Source of the DNA: Candidatus Planktophila versatilis
GTDB taxonomy: Bacteria > Actinomycetota > Actinomycetes > Nanopelagicales > Nanopelagicaceae
Length of the DNA: 64,000 nucleotides
Assembly: GCF_002288265.1 (NCBI RefSeq)
Contig: NZ_CP016778.1
Location: 930,001 to 994,000, forward strand
Direction: 5' to 3'
In this document: positions 10,481-19,619 of the stretch, in pieces
Numbering within the stretch: the stretch's first letter is position 1
Layout: each line of letters starts with the position of its first letter
The notes under the pieces: model-generated
Database searches by the model: none
Told to the model about the DNA's origin: nothing
Seen by the model: the letters and a program-made list of their open reading frames with translations, nothing else
Program-made: the position numbers and the translations under genes

Positions 10481-11548
10481 TTACCCCTGGGTGAGTGCAG
10501 TGTCGATATCGTGCCAGAGGTCATCGATATGTTCGCATCCCACTGAAAGACGGATGAGATTCTCCGGCACGCTATGGCTCTCGCGTTCCCACCGACGCCG
10601 GCGCTCCCACGTGGTTTCAACTCCCCCCAGACTTGTTGCATTGGCAATCAGAGTTGATGCATCACAGATTGCTTCGGCCTGCTCGGCGCTTGCGCCAGCT
10701 TGGAATGAAACAACTGCACCAAATCCGGGATAGCGAACATTTTTCACTGCAGGGTGATCAGCTAACTTCTTTGCCAAGATGGCCGCACTTTCTTGGGCAC
10801 GGTTAAATCGAAGTGGGAAGGTGCGAAGTCCGCGCAGACCAAGCCAGACTTCAAAAGGACCGGCAACGCCACCTAGAGTTGTGCGGGCTTCAATGAGGCG
10901 GGTATGAAGCGCAGGATCCTTCACCGAAAGTGAACCCAAAATTACATCACTATGGCCTGCTAGATATTTGGCTACTGAATGCATGACAATATCGGCGCCA
11001 AAAGTCAGCGGCTTTTGATTGAGCGGTGTTGCAAAAGTATTATCAAATCCCACACCCAAATTACGCTTTTTTGCTTCGCCAATGATTACTGCTACTTCAG
11101 CAACATTTAACCCAGGGTTGGTTGGTGATTCCACCCATAAGAAGGCGGCGCCCTGTAATTGGCTAATTACTTCTTTTGTATCTGTAATATCTACAAAGCG
11201 AACTTCTAGTCGTCCTTCGGTGTGATAACGCTTGAGTAGTGACATGGTGCCGCTATAGCCTTCATGTGAGGCAACTACAGGTGCTCCGTGTGGCAAGAGC
11301 GAAAAGACGGCAGTGATTGCCGCCATCCCTGAGGCAAAGACCAACGTTGACTGTGCTTCTTCCAGTGCCGAAATTGCATTCTCTAAGTCATGCCAGTTTT
11401 CATTTCCGAAGCGGCCATAATTAATGTCACCTCCGGCACGGTATGTGGAGTTCAGGGAGATGTGTGTATTTAACCCGGCGCCCGGCGCTGCTTGCGGACG
11501 CCCTGCTGAAATTGCAAGAGTCTCCGGGTGCAGGAACTTATCGGTCAT
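10481..11548 (-). CDS. Cys/Met metabolism PLP enzyme (cystathionine gamma-synthase-like)
   Basis: A 355-residue PLP-dependent transsulfuration enzyme. The cofactor lysine is in HSVAKYLAGHSDV, preceded by DIVMHS. NINYGRFGNEN-type N-terminal and GVETTWERR C-terminal regions match the fold. The family includes cystathionine gamma-synthase, beta- and gamma-lyases and O-acetylhomoserine sulfhydrylase, and the reaction cannot be settled by eye. The protein is slightly shorter than the usual 380-390 residues. A TACTCT box six bases before the ATG (11555-11560) predicts a leaderless mRNA. Confidence 0.85.
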   Translation of the reverse strand: MTDKFLHPETLAISAGRPQAAPGAGLNTHISLNSTYRAGGDINYGRFGNENWHDLENAISALEEAQSTLVFASGMAAITAVFSLLPHGAPVVASHEGYSGTMSLLKRYHTEGRLEVRFVDITDTKEVISQLQGAAFLWVESPTNPGLNVAEVAVIIGEAKKRNLGVGFDNTFATPLNQKPLTFGADIVMHSVAKYLAGHSDVILGSLSVKDPALHTRLIEARTTLGGVAGPFEVWLGLRGLRTFPLRFNRAQESAAILAKKLADHPAVKNVRYPGFGAVVSFQAGASAEQAEAICDASTLIANATSLGGVETTWERRRRWERESHSVPENLIRLSVGCEHIDDLWHDIDTALTQG

Positions 11549-11554
11549 GGGTAC

Positions 11555-11560
11555 AGAGTA
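11555..11560 (-). promoter_or_regulatory. -10 box TACTCT, leaderless start of the transsulfuration gene
   Basis: TACTCT ends six bases before the ATG at 11548, inside the short gap to msrA. Confidence 0.45.
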
Positions 11561-11565
11561 ATCGC

Positions 11566-12096
11566 TTAACTGGAGACTTGCGAAGGAAATGGGACTCCCG
11601 TACTTGAATGACAGTCATAGCCATTGGGATTCTTCGCTAAATATCGCTGGTGGTACTCCTCCGCGAGATAGTAAGGGATGCCTTGCGCGCTCTTGATCTC
11701 GGTAACAATCTCGCCAATACCTTTTCGGGAAAGTGCTGCCTGATACACATCGCGTGTTGCCTCTGCCTGAAGCAACTGAGAATCACTCGTTGTAAAAATC
11801 GCACTCCGATACTGGGTTCCGATATCTCCACCTTGTCGGTTCAGTGACGTCGGATCATGCATCACCCAGAACTCTTCTAGTAATCGTCTATATGTGACCT
11901 TCGTTGGATCAAAGCTCACTTCCACAATTTCAGCGTGGCCGGTAACTCCTGTGCACACTTGTTCATATGAAGGATCTGGACGTGCTCCACCCATATAGCC
12001 AACGCTTGTCTGTAGTACTCCAGGAATATTCCATAATCTGCGCTCGGCGCCCCAGAAACAACCTGTTGCAAAATATGCGCTCTCGGTATCGCTCAT
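11566..12096 (-). CDS. msrA: Peptide methionine-S-sulfoxide reductase
   Basis: A 176-residue cytosolic repair enzyme that reduces methionine S-sulfoxide. The catalytic motif GCFWGAE is near the N-terminus, followed by VGYMGG and the GHAEIVEVSFDP segment characteristic of MsrA. A longer open frame to 12150 would run into the tRNA gene, so ATG 12096 is the start. It shares a divergent promoter with the tRNA-Arg gene (12104-12110). Confidence 0.93.
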   Translation of the reverse strand: MSDTESAYFATGCFWGAERRLWNIPGVLQTSVGYMGGARPDPSYEQVCTGVTGHAEIVEVSFDPTKVTYRRLLEEFWVMHDPTSLNRQGGDIGTQYRSAIFTTSDSQLLQAEATRDVYQAALSRKGIGEIVTEIKSAQGIPYYLAEEYHQRYLAKNPNGYDCHSSTGVPFPSQVSS

Positions 12097-12103
12097 AGTC
12101 AGA

Positions 12104-12110
12104 TAATCTA
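12104..12110. promoter_or_regulatory. Bidirectional -10: TAATCT (+) for tRNA-Arg and TAGATT (-) for msrA
   Basis: The 7-mer TAATCTA reads TAGATTA on the other strand, so one element offers a TANNNT hexamer in each direction. On the plus strand, start would fall about seven bases before the tRNA at 12124. On the minus strand, it would fall one or two bases before the msrA ATG. Confidence 0.45.
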
Positions 12111-12123
12111 CCCTTCTACCTGC

Positions 12124-12195
12124 GCCCCCGTAGCTCAGGGGATAGAGCACTGCCCTCCGGAGGCAGGTGCACAGGTTCGATTCCTGTCGGGGGCA
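12124..12195 (+). tRNA. tRNA-Arg (anticodon CCG)
   Basis: A complete cloverleaf can be drawn. The acceptor stem is GCCCCCG/CGGGGGC, the D arm GCTC...GAGC, the anticodon stem CTGCC/GGCAG with loop CTCCGGA (anticodon CCG, decoding CGG), and the T arm ACAGG/CCTGT with loop TTCGATT. The discriminator is A and the 3' CCA is not encoded. It is the only tRNA in the window. Confidence 0.95.
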
Positions 12196-12376
12196 CTAGC
12201 ACCAACTGCGCTCAATCATTTCATAACGCAAAGAGCGTAAGAGGGATATAAATCACTACAAAGTACGAAATCTTTTCGCCTTCCTTCTTGTTTATCTTTG
12301 TAGTAACAGGGAGAATTAACCTCTTGCACGCACTAGTTGCGCACACATTTATATCTGGAATTGAAAGGGGTGAGCC

Positions 12377-12643
12377 ATGGACTGGAGACATCAATCTGCG
12401 TGTCGTGATGAAGATCCTGAGCTCTTCTTCCCCGTTGGAAATACTGGCCCTGCAATTAGCCAGATTGAAGAAGCGAAGAAGGTATGTAATCGCTGCATCG
12501 TAAAAGATCCATGCCTTGCTTGGGCGCTGGAATCAGGTCAAGATGCAGGTGTGTGGGGCGGACTTTCAGAAGATGAACGCCGCGCCCTTAAACGTCGCGC
12601 CGCTCGTAACCGTGCTCGCTTGATGGATAACGGTCTTTCTTAA
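12377..12643 (+). CDS. whiB1: WhiB-family iron-sulfur transcription factor (WhiB1-like)
   Basis: 88 residues with the four 4Fe-4S cysteines at 9, 37, 40 and 46 (CNRC spacing), the GVWGGLSEDERR turn and a basic DNA-binding tail. The opening MDWRHQSACRDEDPELFFPVG is nearly that of mycobacterial WhiB1, and the neighbour pdtaS reproduces the whiB1-pdtaS order. WhiB1 binds sigma-A and its cluster is nitric-oxide sensitive (family knowledge). The ATG is preceded by AAAGGGG, so unlike many genes here it has a leader. The 180-base upstream region holds its promoter; TTGCAC at 12324 and an AT-rich TTATAT near 12349 are candidates. Confidence 0.93.
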   Translation: MDWRHQSACRDEDPELFFPVGNTGPAISQIEEAKKVCNRCIVKDPCLAWALESGQDAGVWGGLSEDERRALKRRAARNRARLMDNGLS

Positions 12644-12653
12644 CCACTGATTT

Positions 12654-14129
12654 TTACTTAGTATTGGGAAAAACCAATATCGCTTTCGTCTGTACGTGAT
12701 CAGAGACCAATGAGAGCGTGCCGCTGAGTTCATTTTCGGTCAGTGTGCGCACAATTTGCAGACCAAGGTTTGGGGACTCAGCGATATTAAATCCTTCAGG
12801 TAAGCCCACACCATCATCTGAAATGATCACTTGAATATCTGAATTCCCTGAATCAACATGAATTCCGAGCACTGAACCCTCCTCAGCTAATCCGTGTTCG
12901 AGGGCGTTATGAATGAGTTCGGTAATGACTAGGGCTAGCGGTGTTGCAATTCGTGGGTCAAGTGAACCAAAGGTGCCGGTTCGCTCGATACGCAATTCAT
13001 TCATTCGAGGGCTCAGCTCTAGCGCATGTGTGACCAGGCTATCTAGCACCTGATCAAATCCCACTGATGCATCGGGGGTATTGGAAAGAGTTTCATGTAC
13101 CAAGGCAATGGAGGCAATACGACGAACCGCCTCGTTAAGTGCCGCACTCGCGTTGGGATCATTGATGCGGCGGGCCTGCAACCTAAGCAGAGCTGAAACA
13201 GTCTGCAAATTATTCTTTACTCGGTGATGAATCTCGCGAATAGTCACATCCTTGGTAACTAACTCTCGCTCGCGTCTGCGAATCTCAGTGACGTTATTAA
13301 GTAAAACGATTGCACCAATCCGGTTTTCACCTTGAATTAGTGGCAGGACGGTAAATGAGATAGTTCCACCCGCATTTTCAACTTCAACTCGTTTCAGTGA
13401 TTTACCTGTAAGTGCCCCAGCGATACTCTCTTCTTGGGCATCAGCACTGTGTTGCGCAAGTGATTGTGCAAGAGTTCCAAGCTCAATGCCTTCAACTTCC
13501 TTCACCCACCCTAAGCGGCTAAATGCTGATTGTGCATTCGGACTTGCATAGGAGACAACACCGTTGACATCAAGGCGGATTAATCCATCACCCACTCGCG
13601 GTGCCGGGTCAAAAAGTGATCCTGCATCTGGATATGGAAAACTTCCTTCCGTAATCATTCGATATAAATTATGTGCAATCTCGCGATAATTAAGTTCAAG
13701 GCGGCTGGGTTGGCGCATGAGTTCGGCATTTCTATGTCGCGAAATAACTGCAACCACAAGGCCATCAACTAAGACTGGGATTGTTTCCTCTTTAACCGAG
13801 AACTCCCCCATCGGTTCTGGTTCTGTATCTCTGACAATCTCAGCACTAGCAAGTGCTTGATCTATATATTTGCGCTGCCCATGGGTGATTTCATCCCCGA
13901 TGACATCAAGTGGAAAGAGAGTTGCGGCAGTTGTTGGTCTGATGTGCGCAACTGCAACGTATCCCGTGGGCCAACTCTTGAAATCTTTTCGCAGCGGAAC
14001 CCAGAGAATGAGATCGGCAAATGATAAATCTGAAAGAAGTTGCCAATCGGCAATCAGTTCTCGCAGGCGGTGGATATGAATGTCGGTGAGCGGACTTCGC
14101 TCTTTCACAAATTCTTCAATCGATGCCAT
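12654..14129 (-). CDS. pdtaS: PdtaS-type cytosolic sensor histidine kinase (GAF-like, PAS, HisKA_2, HATPase)
   Basis: 491 residues with no transmembrane segment. A GAF-like N-terminal domain (about 1-145) is followed by a PAS domain (about 170-285). A HisKA_2 dimerisation motif EIHHRVKNNLQ has its His pair at 301-302, and a HATPase domain with DDGVGLPEG comes last. This matches PdtaS, which phosphorylates the antiterminator-type regulator PdtaR. No pdtaR lies beside it here. The ATG at 14129 was chosen over an upstream in-frame start that overlaps the previous gene. Confidence 0.88.
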   Translation of the reverse strand: MASIEEFVKERSPLTDIHIHRLRELIADWQLLSDLSFADLILWVPLRKDFKSWPTGYVAVAHIRPTTAATLFPLDVIGDEITHGQRKYIDQALASAEIVRDTEPEPMGEFSVKEETIPVLVDGLVVAVISRHRNAELMRQPSRLELNYREIAHNLYRMITEGSFPYPDAGSLFDPAPRVGDGLIRLDVNGVVSYASPNAQSAFSRLGWVKEVEGIELGTLAQSLAQHSADAQEESIAGALTGKSLKRVEVENAGGTISFTVLPLIQGENRIGAIVLLNNVTEIRRRERELVTKDVTIREIHHRVKNNLQTVSALLRLQARRINDPNASAALNEAVRRIASIALVHETLSNTPDASVGFDQVLDSLVTHALELSPRMNELRIERTGTFGSLDPRIATPLALVITELIHNALEHGLAEEGSVLGIHVDSGNSDIQVIISDDGVGLPEGFNIAESPNLGLQIVRTLTENELSGTLSLVSDHVQTKAILVFPNTK

Positions 14130-14140
14130 ATTACGGATCC

Positions 14141-14530
14141 TTACGAAAGCCACGTTGCCAAATTGCTGGCAATCTCTTGTGTGGCAAACCAGGTCAGTTC
14201 CTGACCATCAGCTGAAACTTCAAAACAGCATTGCACGTAATCCCACAGCAGAGGTGCAGAAAGTGAGATTGAGAGTTCATGCTCTGCTTCAATGTTTGAT
14301 TCAGGAACTTCCAGAGCTAACACACAGGCAGTACCAACAGCAGAACCAAGTAGCTCCACTGCATCTTCAGCTGCAATCAGTGAAAGGGTGTATTCGACTT
14401 CTTCTTCATCGAGATCGCTATTGCTAGATATGAATGTGGGGGTAGCTGCATAGGCATCGCTGACATCGAACTCTCCTGATTGGAGAAATTCTTGAATTTC
14501 AGAGGCGGTAACACCAATGTATGCACGCAT
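14141..14530 (-). CDS. DUF6912-like conserved actinobacterial protein
   Basis: 129 acidic residues without a signal peptide or membrane helix. The pattern MRAYIGVTASEIQEFLQSGEF with AYAATP and DEEEVEYTLSLIAAEDAVELL resembles the DUF6912 family often found beside pdtaS in actinobacteria (recalled, not searched). Function is unknown. A TAGGCT box six bases before the ATG (14537-14542) predicts a leaderless transcript. It ends 12 bases before pdtaS, so they form an operon. Confidence 0.65.
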   Translation of the reverse strand: MRAYIGVTASEIQEFLQSGEFDVSDAYAATPTFISSNSDLDEEEVEYTLSLIAAEDAVELLGSAVGTACVLALEVPESNIEAEHELSISLSAPLLWDYVQCCFEVSADGQELTWFATQEIASNLATWLS

Positions 14531-14536
14531 GTGCCT

Positions 14537-14542
14537 AGCCTA
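14537..14542 (-). promoter_or_regulatory. -10 box TAGGCT, leaderless start of the DUF6912-pdtaS operon
   Basis: TAGGCT lies six bases before the ATG at 14530. It is the same hexamer as upstream of the TRIC and dapD genes. Confidence 0.5.
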
Positions 14543-14549
14543 TAAGAAG

Positions 14550-15641
14550 TTATCCCCCTACCTCACCGGCCAAACTGGCAATGCTCTTGCGGAGCAGGCT
14601 TCGATCATTGGATTCATAGAGTGATGTCTGCTCATTTTCAGCCATTGCTATCGAACGTGAATCCGCCGGATACGCAAGAATTTTCTTAGGGCCAATCGTC
14701 CTTGCACCCGCCAGAAATGCTTCGTCGTAAATTGCGCCTCTCTTTCCTGGAGCCGACATGGCCTGCACAAAAGAGATTGTGGGCTTCATTGAATTTTGTG
14801 AGAGAGCTTGTGAAATCTTGCGAACTCGCTCGACTCCCACTCGGTTAGATTTTGCGATGATCCATAATTCATCTGCCTGCGAAGTGACCCACACCAAAAT
14901 CTCACCAGTCCAGCGTTGGCCTCGAAGTACTTGCGCAAGTTCGTTGATGACACCGGAATCGATGATGATGTAATCAAACTCCGTTTTAGCGGTGTCCAAT
15001 AGCGCAATAGATTCAGCGGTATTTTCCTGAGTGACTTCCAGTGCCCACAGATTACTGGCAATCTTTTGAAAGCTCTTTGCAGAGTTCAACCCTTGTTGCC
15101 CTAAGAGAATTGCAATAGCTGGAGAAATAGCATTTGCATCAATGATGAGAACTTTCTTTGCTAAAAGACTAAGTTCAGTTGCGATGTTAATACTTAAGGA
15201 TGTGCAGCCAGCGCCAGCATGGGCAGCTGCAATTGCCAGGACATGGGCTCGAGTTTGCTGGGTAATCGGCTCACTGACTCTGAGCATCGGTCTTCTCATC
15301 GAACCGCGAATCATCGCAATCAACTCGAGGGCAACGCTGGGCTGGGCAAAGGAATCTGGAAATTGACGCAGATCTGCATCGCTTTTTCGAAAGATGAAGA
15401 TTCTCATCCCGCTATTAGTGAGTTTATGAAGAGACTGGGGATCAATCCCCTCTAAATCTGTGGAGATGAGTAATACATCTGGTTGTGTCTCTAAACCCTG
15501 CAAAAACTCATTGAGAGATACCCAATCCAGTGCGCGGTATAGGACGCTCCAGCCTTGGCTAAATAAGGTACTTGCCGCAAAGCTTTCAAAGTCAGAACCA
15601 TGAATCGCTGTAACCGCACTAGCGTGTTCTGACTTAGCCAT
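14550..15641 (-). CDS. CpaE/MinD-like ATPase with altered Walker A
   Basis: 363 residues. A receiver-like N-terminal half (about 1-120) is followed by a ParA/MinD-type domain. The deviant Walker A region reads [10 protein letters not shown], where KGGxGKT is usual, so both lysines are replaced. IIDANAISP (A') and DYIIIDSG (B) are recognisable. Related actinobacterial CpaE-like proteins carry GAPGRTT, also lacking the usual lysine. CpaE proteins position Tad/Flp pilus machinery. The start overlaps the SAF-protein stop by eight bases. No TadA ATPase or pilin is nearby, so the role is open. Confidence 0.65.
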   Translation of the reverse strand: MAKSEHASAVTAIHGSDFESFAASTLFSQGWSVLYRALDWVSLNEFLQGLETQPDVLLISTDLEGIDPQSLHKLTNSGMRIFIFRKSDADLRQFPDSFAQPSVALELIAMIRGSMRRPMLRVSEPITQQTRAHVLAIAAAHAGAGCTSLSINIATELSLLAKKVLIIDANAISPAIAILLGQQGLNSAKSFQKIASNLWALEVTQENTAESIALLDTAKTEFDYIIIDSGVINELAQVLRGQRWTGEILVWVTSQADELWIIAKSNRVGVERVRKISQALSQNSMKPTISFVQAMSAPGKRGAIYDEAFLAGARTIGPKKILAYPADSRSIAMAENEQTSLYESNDRSLLRKSIASLAGEVGG

Positions 15642-16230
15642 GTGTTTGTACGGCAACCAAACGACCGCTAGTGGTCGCCGCTAATACGTCAGCAATGAAT
15701 TCACCAGCTACTGACACTGTCATTGCCACTTCTCCCCCGAAATTTGATCCTTTCCTATCGATTGAAACTACGAAGACGCTTCCGAGGATGAAGGTGGGCG
15801 CCTGCAAGCTTTCGCCATTCTTTTCATCGTGTAACTGATAGAGGCTGACAATCTCTCCAACACCGACTTGTGATGGAATATCTACCGCGCGCATACTCAG
15901 AGAAACCTGCTTTTGCCTGGCAGAAATTGATTGGTTAGTCAGTGCATCGACTTCAATTAATTCTCCTGCGGCAATGATGCGGCGTGAAATCAGGCCGGTG
16001 GGATCAATATCTGCAGATACATACCTTCCCCGAGCTGGCCCCAGGGTGACTGAGATGAGATTAAGGTCAGTGCTCTCAATAGATGTTCCTGATGCAATCG
16101 GCCTACTTGCCACCCAATATTTCTCCTTCTGATTTGCGGCAACGGACATCAGAAAAGAAGCCAGGAGCGCTGCTATGAAAAGTGAGATCGAGAGAATGAA
16201 TCGGGTGTTCTTCTGCTTCCTAGGGGCCAT
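15634..16230 (-). CDS. SAF-domain membrane protein (CpaB/RcpC-like)
   Basis: 198 residues. A basic cytoplasmic start ([10 protein letters not shown]) is followed by one membrane helix (about 11-32). A SAF-type domain comes next, with the marker segments [28 protein letters not shown] and [16 protein letters not shown]. CpaB proteins carry this architecture in Tad pilus assembly at the outer face of the membrane. It is co-translated with the CpaE-like ATPase. A TACGCT box six bases before the ATG (16237-16242) predicts a leaderless mRNA. Confidence 0.7.
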   Translation of the reverse strand: MAPRKQKNTRFILSISLFIAALLASFLMSVAANQKEKYWVASRPIASGTSIESTDLNLISVTLGPARGRYVSADIDPTGLISRRIIAAGELIEVDALTNQSISARQKQVSLSMRAVDIPSQVGVGEIVSLYQLHDEKNGESLQAPTFILGSVFVVSIDRKGSNFGGEVAMTVSVAGEFIADVLAATTSGRLVAVQTHG

Positions 16231-16236
16231 GGCGGC

Positions 16237-16242
16237 AGCGTA
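16237..16242 (-). promoter_or_regulatory. -10 box TACGCT, leaderless start of the SAF-ATPase operon
   Basis: TACGCT ends six bases before the ATG at 16230. Confidence 0.45.
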
Positions 16243-16352
16243 AAAGGGGGTAAGAAACCGGATCTCGCCTTTTGCACAGTACAGCGAAAGGATGAGCGCA
16301 TTTCATCTTTCTAGCCGATTACTACATGAGCGACTGACTCCACTGTGCACCC

Positions 16353-16880
16353 ATGACAACAGATACCTACACGCAACCCATTCCACGCACTAAGCCTTTT
16401 CTACAATTGATTTCAAGCACGGAAGATCCTGCACTCTGGAGCCATCCAGTTCTAGATTTATTTGCTCCCCCCACACCCGTCATGCCACCACAAGTGGCAA
16501 GGCTCTACCTAGTTCCTTCTACCTTCGGGGAAGAGATTGAACCGGATGAGATGCCAATTCCATCTTCGGCCACAGATCTGCCAGATTTACATCAGTGGAC
16601 GATGAAGTTCATTGTGAGCATCCTTGAAATTTGGGCCGGTCGCAGGCAACCAGCGCAATTGATTCGTTCATGTCATCGGGTGATCTATATGGAGCTGCTG
16701 TGCAAGACTGGAAGTCAGAGTGAGATTGGAAAGATTAGAAGTATCCATCAATCAGAGCCACTAGATGGCATTTGTGAATCAACGGTGACGGTCAGATTTG
16801 GAAATCGACTTCGCGCAATTGTTATTCGCTTTGAAGGTGTTGACGGACGTTGGCTCTGCACCGCTCTGCGTTTGCTCTAA
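16353..16880 (+). CDS. Rv3235-like protein (DUF6459 type)
   Basis: 175 residues, soluble. A Pro-rich N-terminal half of low complexity precedes a compact C-terminal domain (about 85-175) with the pattern EIWAGRRQPAQLIRS and ending in GRWLCTALRL. This C-terminal pattern and the position beside secA match Rv3235-like proteins of actinobacteria (recalled). Function is unknown; the fold has been compared to SecB-like or cystatin-like domains only loosely, so I make no assignment. It converges on secA with six bases between stop codons. Confidence 0.7.
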   Translation: MTTDTYTQPIPRTKPFLQLISSTEDPALWSHPVLDLFAPPTPVMPPQVARLYLVPSTFGEEIEPDEMPIPSSATDLPDLHQWTMKFIVSILEIWAGRRQPAQLIRSCHRVIYMELLCKTGSQSEIGKIRSIHQSEPLDGICESTVTVRFGNRLRAIVIRFEGVDGRWLCTALRLL

Positions 16881-16886
16881 AGTGAA

Positions 16887-19559
16887 TTAGGCAGCGCCGT
16901 GGCAGCGCTTGAATTTCTTGCCAGAGCCACATGGGCATGGGCTATTACGCGAGACTTCATTAGATGTCACAACACCATTTTCATCTGCTGCGGTGTAACG
17001 AAGTGGAGCCGTATTTGCCGGCTTGTCATTAACTCCGCGTGCCTTCACTTCTGAGCCATCGCCTTCGATTGTTACTTCGACGTTAAAGACAAGGCTGGCT
17101 AACTCTTCTTTAATACCATCCATCATGGCCGAGAAGAGTTCAAAACCTTCACGCTGATATTCAACCAGTGGATCACGTTGTGCCATCGCACGCAGGCCGA
17201 TACCTTCTTGCAAATAATCCATCTCATAGAGATGCTCTCGCCATTTACGGTCAAGGACAGAGAGCAGTACTTTGCGCTCTAATTCGCGTAAGACTTCTAC
17301 TCCTAACGCTGCTTCACGCTTTGCATATGCGGCAACGGCATCATCGAGAATTCGAGTCTCTAAAATCTCCACATCCAAAGCTGATCGTGAACCAAACTCC
17401 TTCTCTAAATCTTGTGGCGTAAAGGAGATCGGATAGATAAGTTTGAGAGCTGCCCAGAGTTGATCAAGATCCCAATCTTCGGCATAGCCCTGGGCTGTTG
17501 CCACCTGAACGTATGCGCTCAAGGTGTCAGCCATGAAATCGCCAACTTGGCTTCCAATATCTTTACCCTCAAGTACTAAGCGGCGTTCTGCATAAATTAC
17601 TTCACGCTGGCGGTTCATGACATCGTCATACTTAAGAACGTTCTTACGGATTTCAAAGTTCTGCGCTTCCACCTGTGTCTGGGCTGAGCGAATTGCGTTT
17701 GAAACCATCTTTGATTCAATGGGTTCATCTTCCGGTAAGCCAGCTGCTCCTAATACACGTTCAACAATTCCAGAGTTAAATCTGCGCATCAAATCATCTT
17801 GCAGTGAGAGGTAGAAACGAGATTCACCAGGATCGCCTTGACGTCCTGATCGTCCACGGAGCTGATTATCGATACGCCTGGACTCATGTCGCTCAGTTCC
17901 AAGAACATAGAGCCCACCGAGTGCGACAACTTCTTCATGCTCCTTGGCAATTGCAGCCTTTTGCTTTGCAATCTCTGCCGGCCAGGCAGCTTCATATTCA
18001 GTTGCGTTATCTACCGGTGAAATTCCCTTGCGCTGTAATTCAAAGTCAGCCATAAACTCTGGGTTTCCACCCAGCATGATGTCGGTTCCGCGTCCTGCCA
18101 TATTTGTCGCAACAGTAACGGCCCCTTTAGTTCCAGCGCGAGCAATGATTGCCGCTTCCCGCTCGTGATGCTTAGCATTGAGAACTTCGTGAGGGACGCC
18201 TGCTTTTTTGAGGAATGCAGAAAGTTCTTCCGATTTTTCAACGCTGACGGTTCCAACCAATACCGGTTGGCCCTTGCGATGACGCTCAACGATGTCGCGA
18301 GTAACAGCTGCAAACTTTCCTGCCTCAGATTTGTAGACTAAATCAGCTTCATCAATACGTTGCATCGGGCGATTTGTTGGGATAGGAACAACACCAAGCT
18401 TATAAATTTGATGAAACTCCGAAGCTTCTGTAACTGCCGTTCCGGTCATTCCAGAGATGGTTTCGTAGAGTCGGAAGTAATTTTGAAGTGTAATTGTGGC
18501 AAGGGTTTGGTTTTCATCTTTAATTTCAATGCGTTCTTTTGCTTCAAGTGCTTGATGTAGTCCTTCGCTATAGCGACGACCTGCAAGCATGCGGCCAGTG
18601 TGCTCATCAACAATAAGAAGCTCGCCATTCATTACTACATAATCTTTATCGCGCTTAAAGAGTTCCTTCGCACGGACTGAGTTATTGAGATAGCCAATCA
18701 GGGTTGTGTTGGCGGCTTCATATAGATTCTCAATCCCAAGCAGCTCTTCCACCTTGGTAACGCCGTCTTCGAGGATTCCAACGGTCTTCTTCTTCTCATC
18801 TACTTCATAGTGTGAATCGCGTTGTAGTTTGGTTGCAATATTGGCAAACTCGACATACCACTTCGTTGCCTTATCAGCCGGTCCACTAATGATTAGCGGT
18901 GTGCGTGCCTCGTCAATAAGAATCGAGTCAACTTCATCGACAACTGCGAAGTAGTGATCACGCTGCACACAGTCTTCGAGTGACCATGCCATATTGTCGC
19001 GAAGATAATCAAAACCAAATTCATTGTTTGTTCCATAAGTAATATCTGAAGAGTATGCCGCACGACGTTCTGCAGATGTCATGCTATTAAGAATTACTCC
19101 AACACTTAGACCAAGGAATCGGTGAACACGACCCATCCATTCGCTGTCACGTTCAGCCAAGTAATCATTGACTGTAACAACGTGGACTCCACGTCCTGCT
19201 AGTGCGTTCAGATAAGAAGGAAGTGTTGCAACGAGAGTCTTTCCTTCACCGGTGCGCATTTCTGCGATATTGCCACGGTGAAGCGCCGCCCCACCCATGA
19301 TTTGAACGTCATAGTGACGTTGGCCAAGTGTGCGCTTTGCGGCTTCGCGAACAACGGCAAATGCCTCAGGAAGTAAATCATCGAGTGTTTCGCCTTGCGT
19401 TAGGCGTTTCTTAAATTCTTCAGTCTTTGCTCGCAGTTGGTCATCAGCAAGTGCAGAGATTGAACTTTCGAAGGCGTTGACCTTTTCGACGACCTTGCTT
19501 AAGTCACGAAGAATTTTTCCTTCGCCGGCTCGCATGATGCGGTCGAGAATTGAAGCCAT
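16887..19559 (-). CDS. secA: Preprotein translocase ATPase SecA
   Basis: 890 residues. This motor drives unfolded preproteins through SecYEG at the membrane. It has Walker A MRTGEGKT, Walker B DEVDSIL, the conserved [10 protein letters not shown] and [17 protein letters not shown] motifs, and a C-terminal zinc-binding tail [14 protein letters not shown]. The size is that of housekeeping SecA1. ATG 19559 is preceded by GGAAGGTAGG; an upstream in-frame start at 19574 overlaps that ribosome site. comF lies 60 bases upstream. Confidence 0.97.
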   Translation of the reverse strand: MASILDRIMRAGEGKILRDLSKVVEKVNAFESSISALADDQLRAKTEEFKKRLTQGETLDDLLPEAFAVVREAAKRTLGQRHYDVQIMGGAALHRGNIAEMRTGEGKTLVATLPSYLNALAGRGVHVVTVNDYLAERDSEWMGRVHRFLGLSVGVILNSMTSAERRAAYSSDITYGTNNEFGFDYLRDNMAWSLEDCVQRDHYFAVVDEVDSILIDEARTPLIISGPADKATKWYVEFANIATKLQRDSHYEVDEKKKTVGILEDGVTKVEELLGIENLYEAANTTLIGYLNNSVRAKELFKRDKDYVVMNGELLIVDEHTGRMLAGRRYSEGLHQALEAKERIEIKDENQTLATITLQNYFRLYETISGMTGTAVTEASEFHQIYKLGVVPIPTNRPMQRIDEADLVYKSEAGKFAAVTRDIVERHRKGQPVLVGTVSVEKSEELSAFLKKAGVPHEVLNAKHHEREAAIIARAGTKGAVTVATNMAGRGTDIMLGGNPEFMADFELQRKGISPVDNATEYEAAWPAEIAKQKAAIAKEHEEVVALGGLYVLGTERHESRRIDNQLRGRSGRQGDPGESRFYLSLQDDLMRRFNSGIVERVLGAAGLPEDEPIESKMVSNAIRSAQTQVEAQNFEIRKNVLKYDDVMNRQREVIYAERRLVLEGKDIGSQVGDFMADTLSAYVQVATAQGYAEDWDLDQLWAALKLIYPISFTPQDLEKEFGSRSALDVEILETRILDDAVAAYAKREAALGVEVLRELERKVLLSVLDRKWREHLYEMDYLQEGIGLRAMAQRDPLVEYQREGFELFSAMMDGIKEELASLVFNVEVTIEGDGSEVKARGVNDKPANTAPLRYTAADENGVVTSNEVSRNSPCPCGSGKKFKRCHGAA

Positions 19560-19619
19560 TTGCCTACCTTCCACTTGCCAATCCCAATCACTTGCAATGG
19601 GCGCCCTATTCGAGCCCCC

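Noticed and set aside
12097-12150. Longer msrA start at 12150
   Set aside because: It would overlap the tRNA-Arg gene; ATG 12096 starts directly before the catalytic region and has a -10 box.
16887-19559. Several 60-140-codon ORFs opposite secA
   Set aside because: They are shadows of the long real gene on the other strand; none has a start signal of the type used elsewhere in the window.
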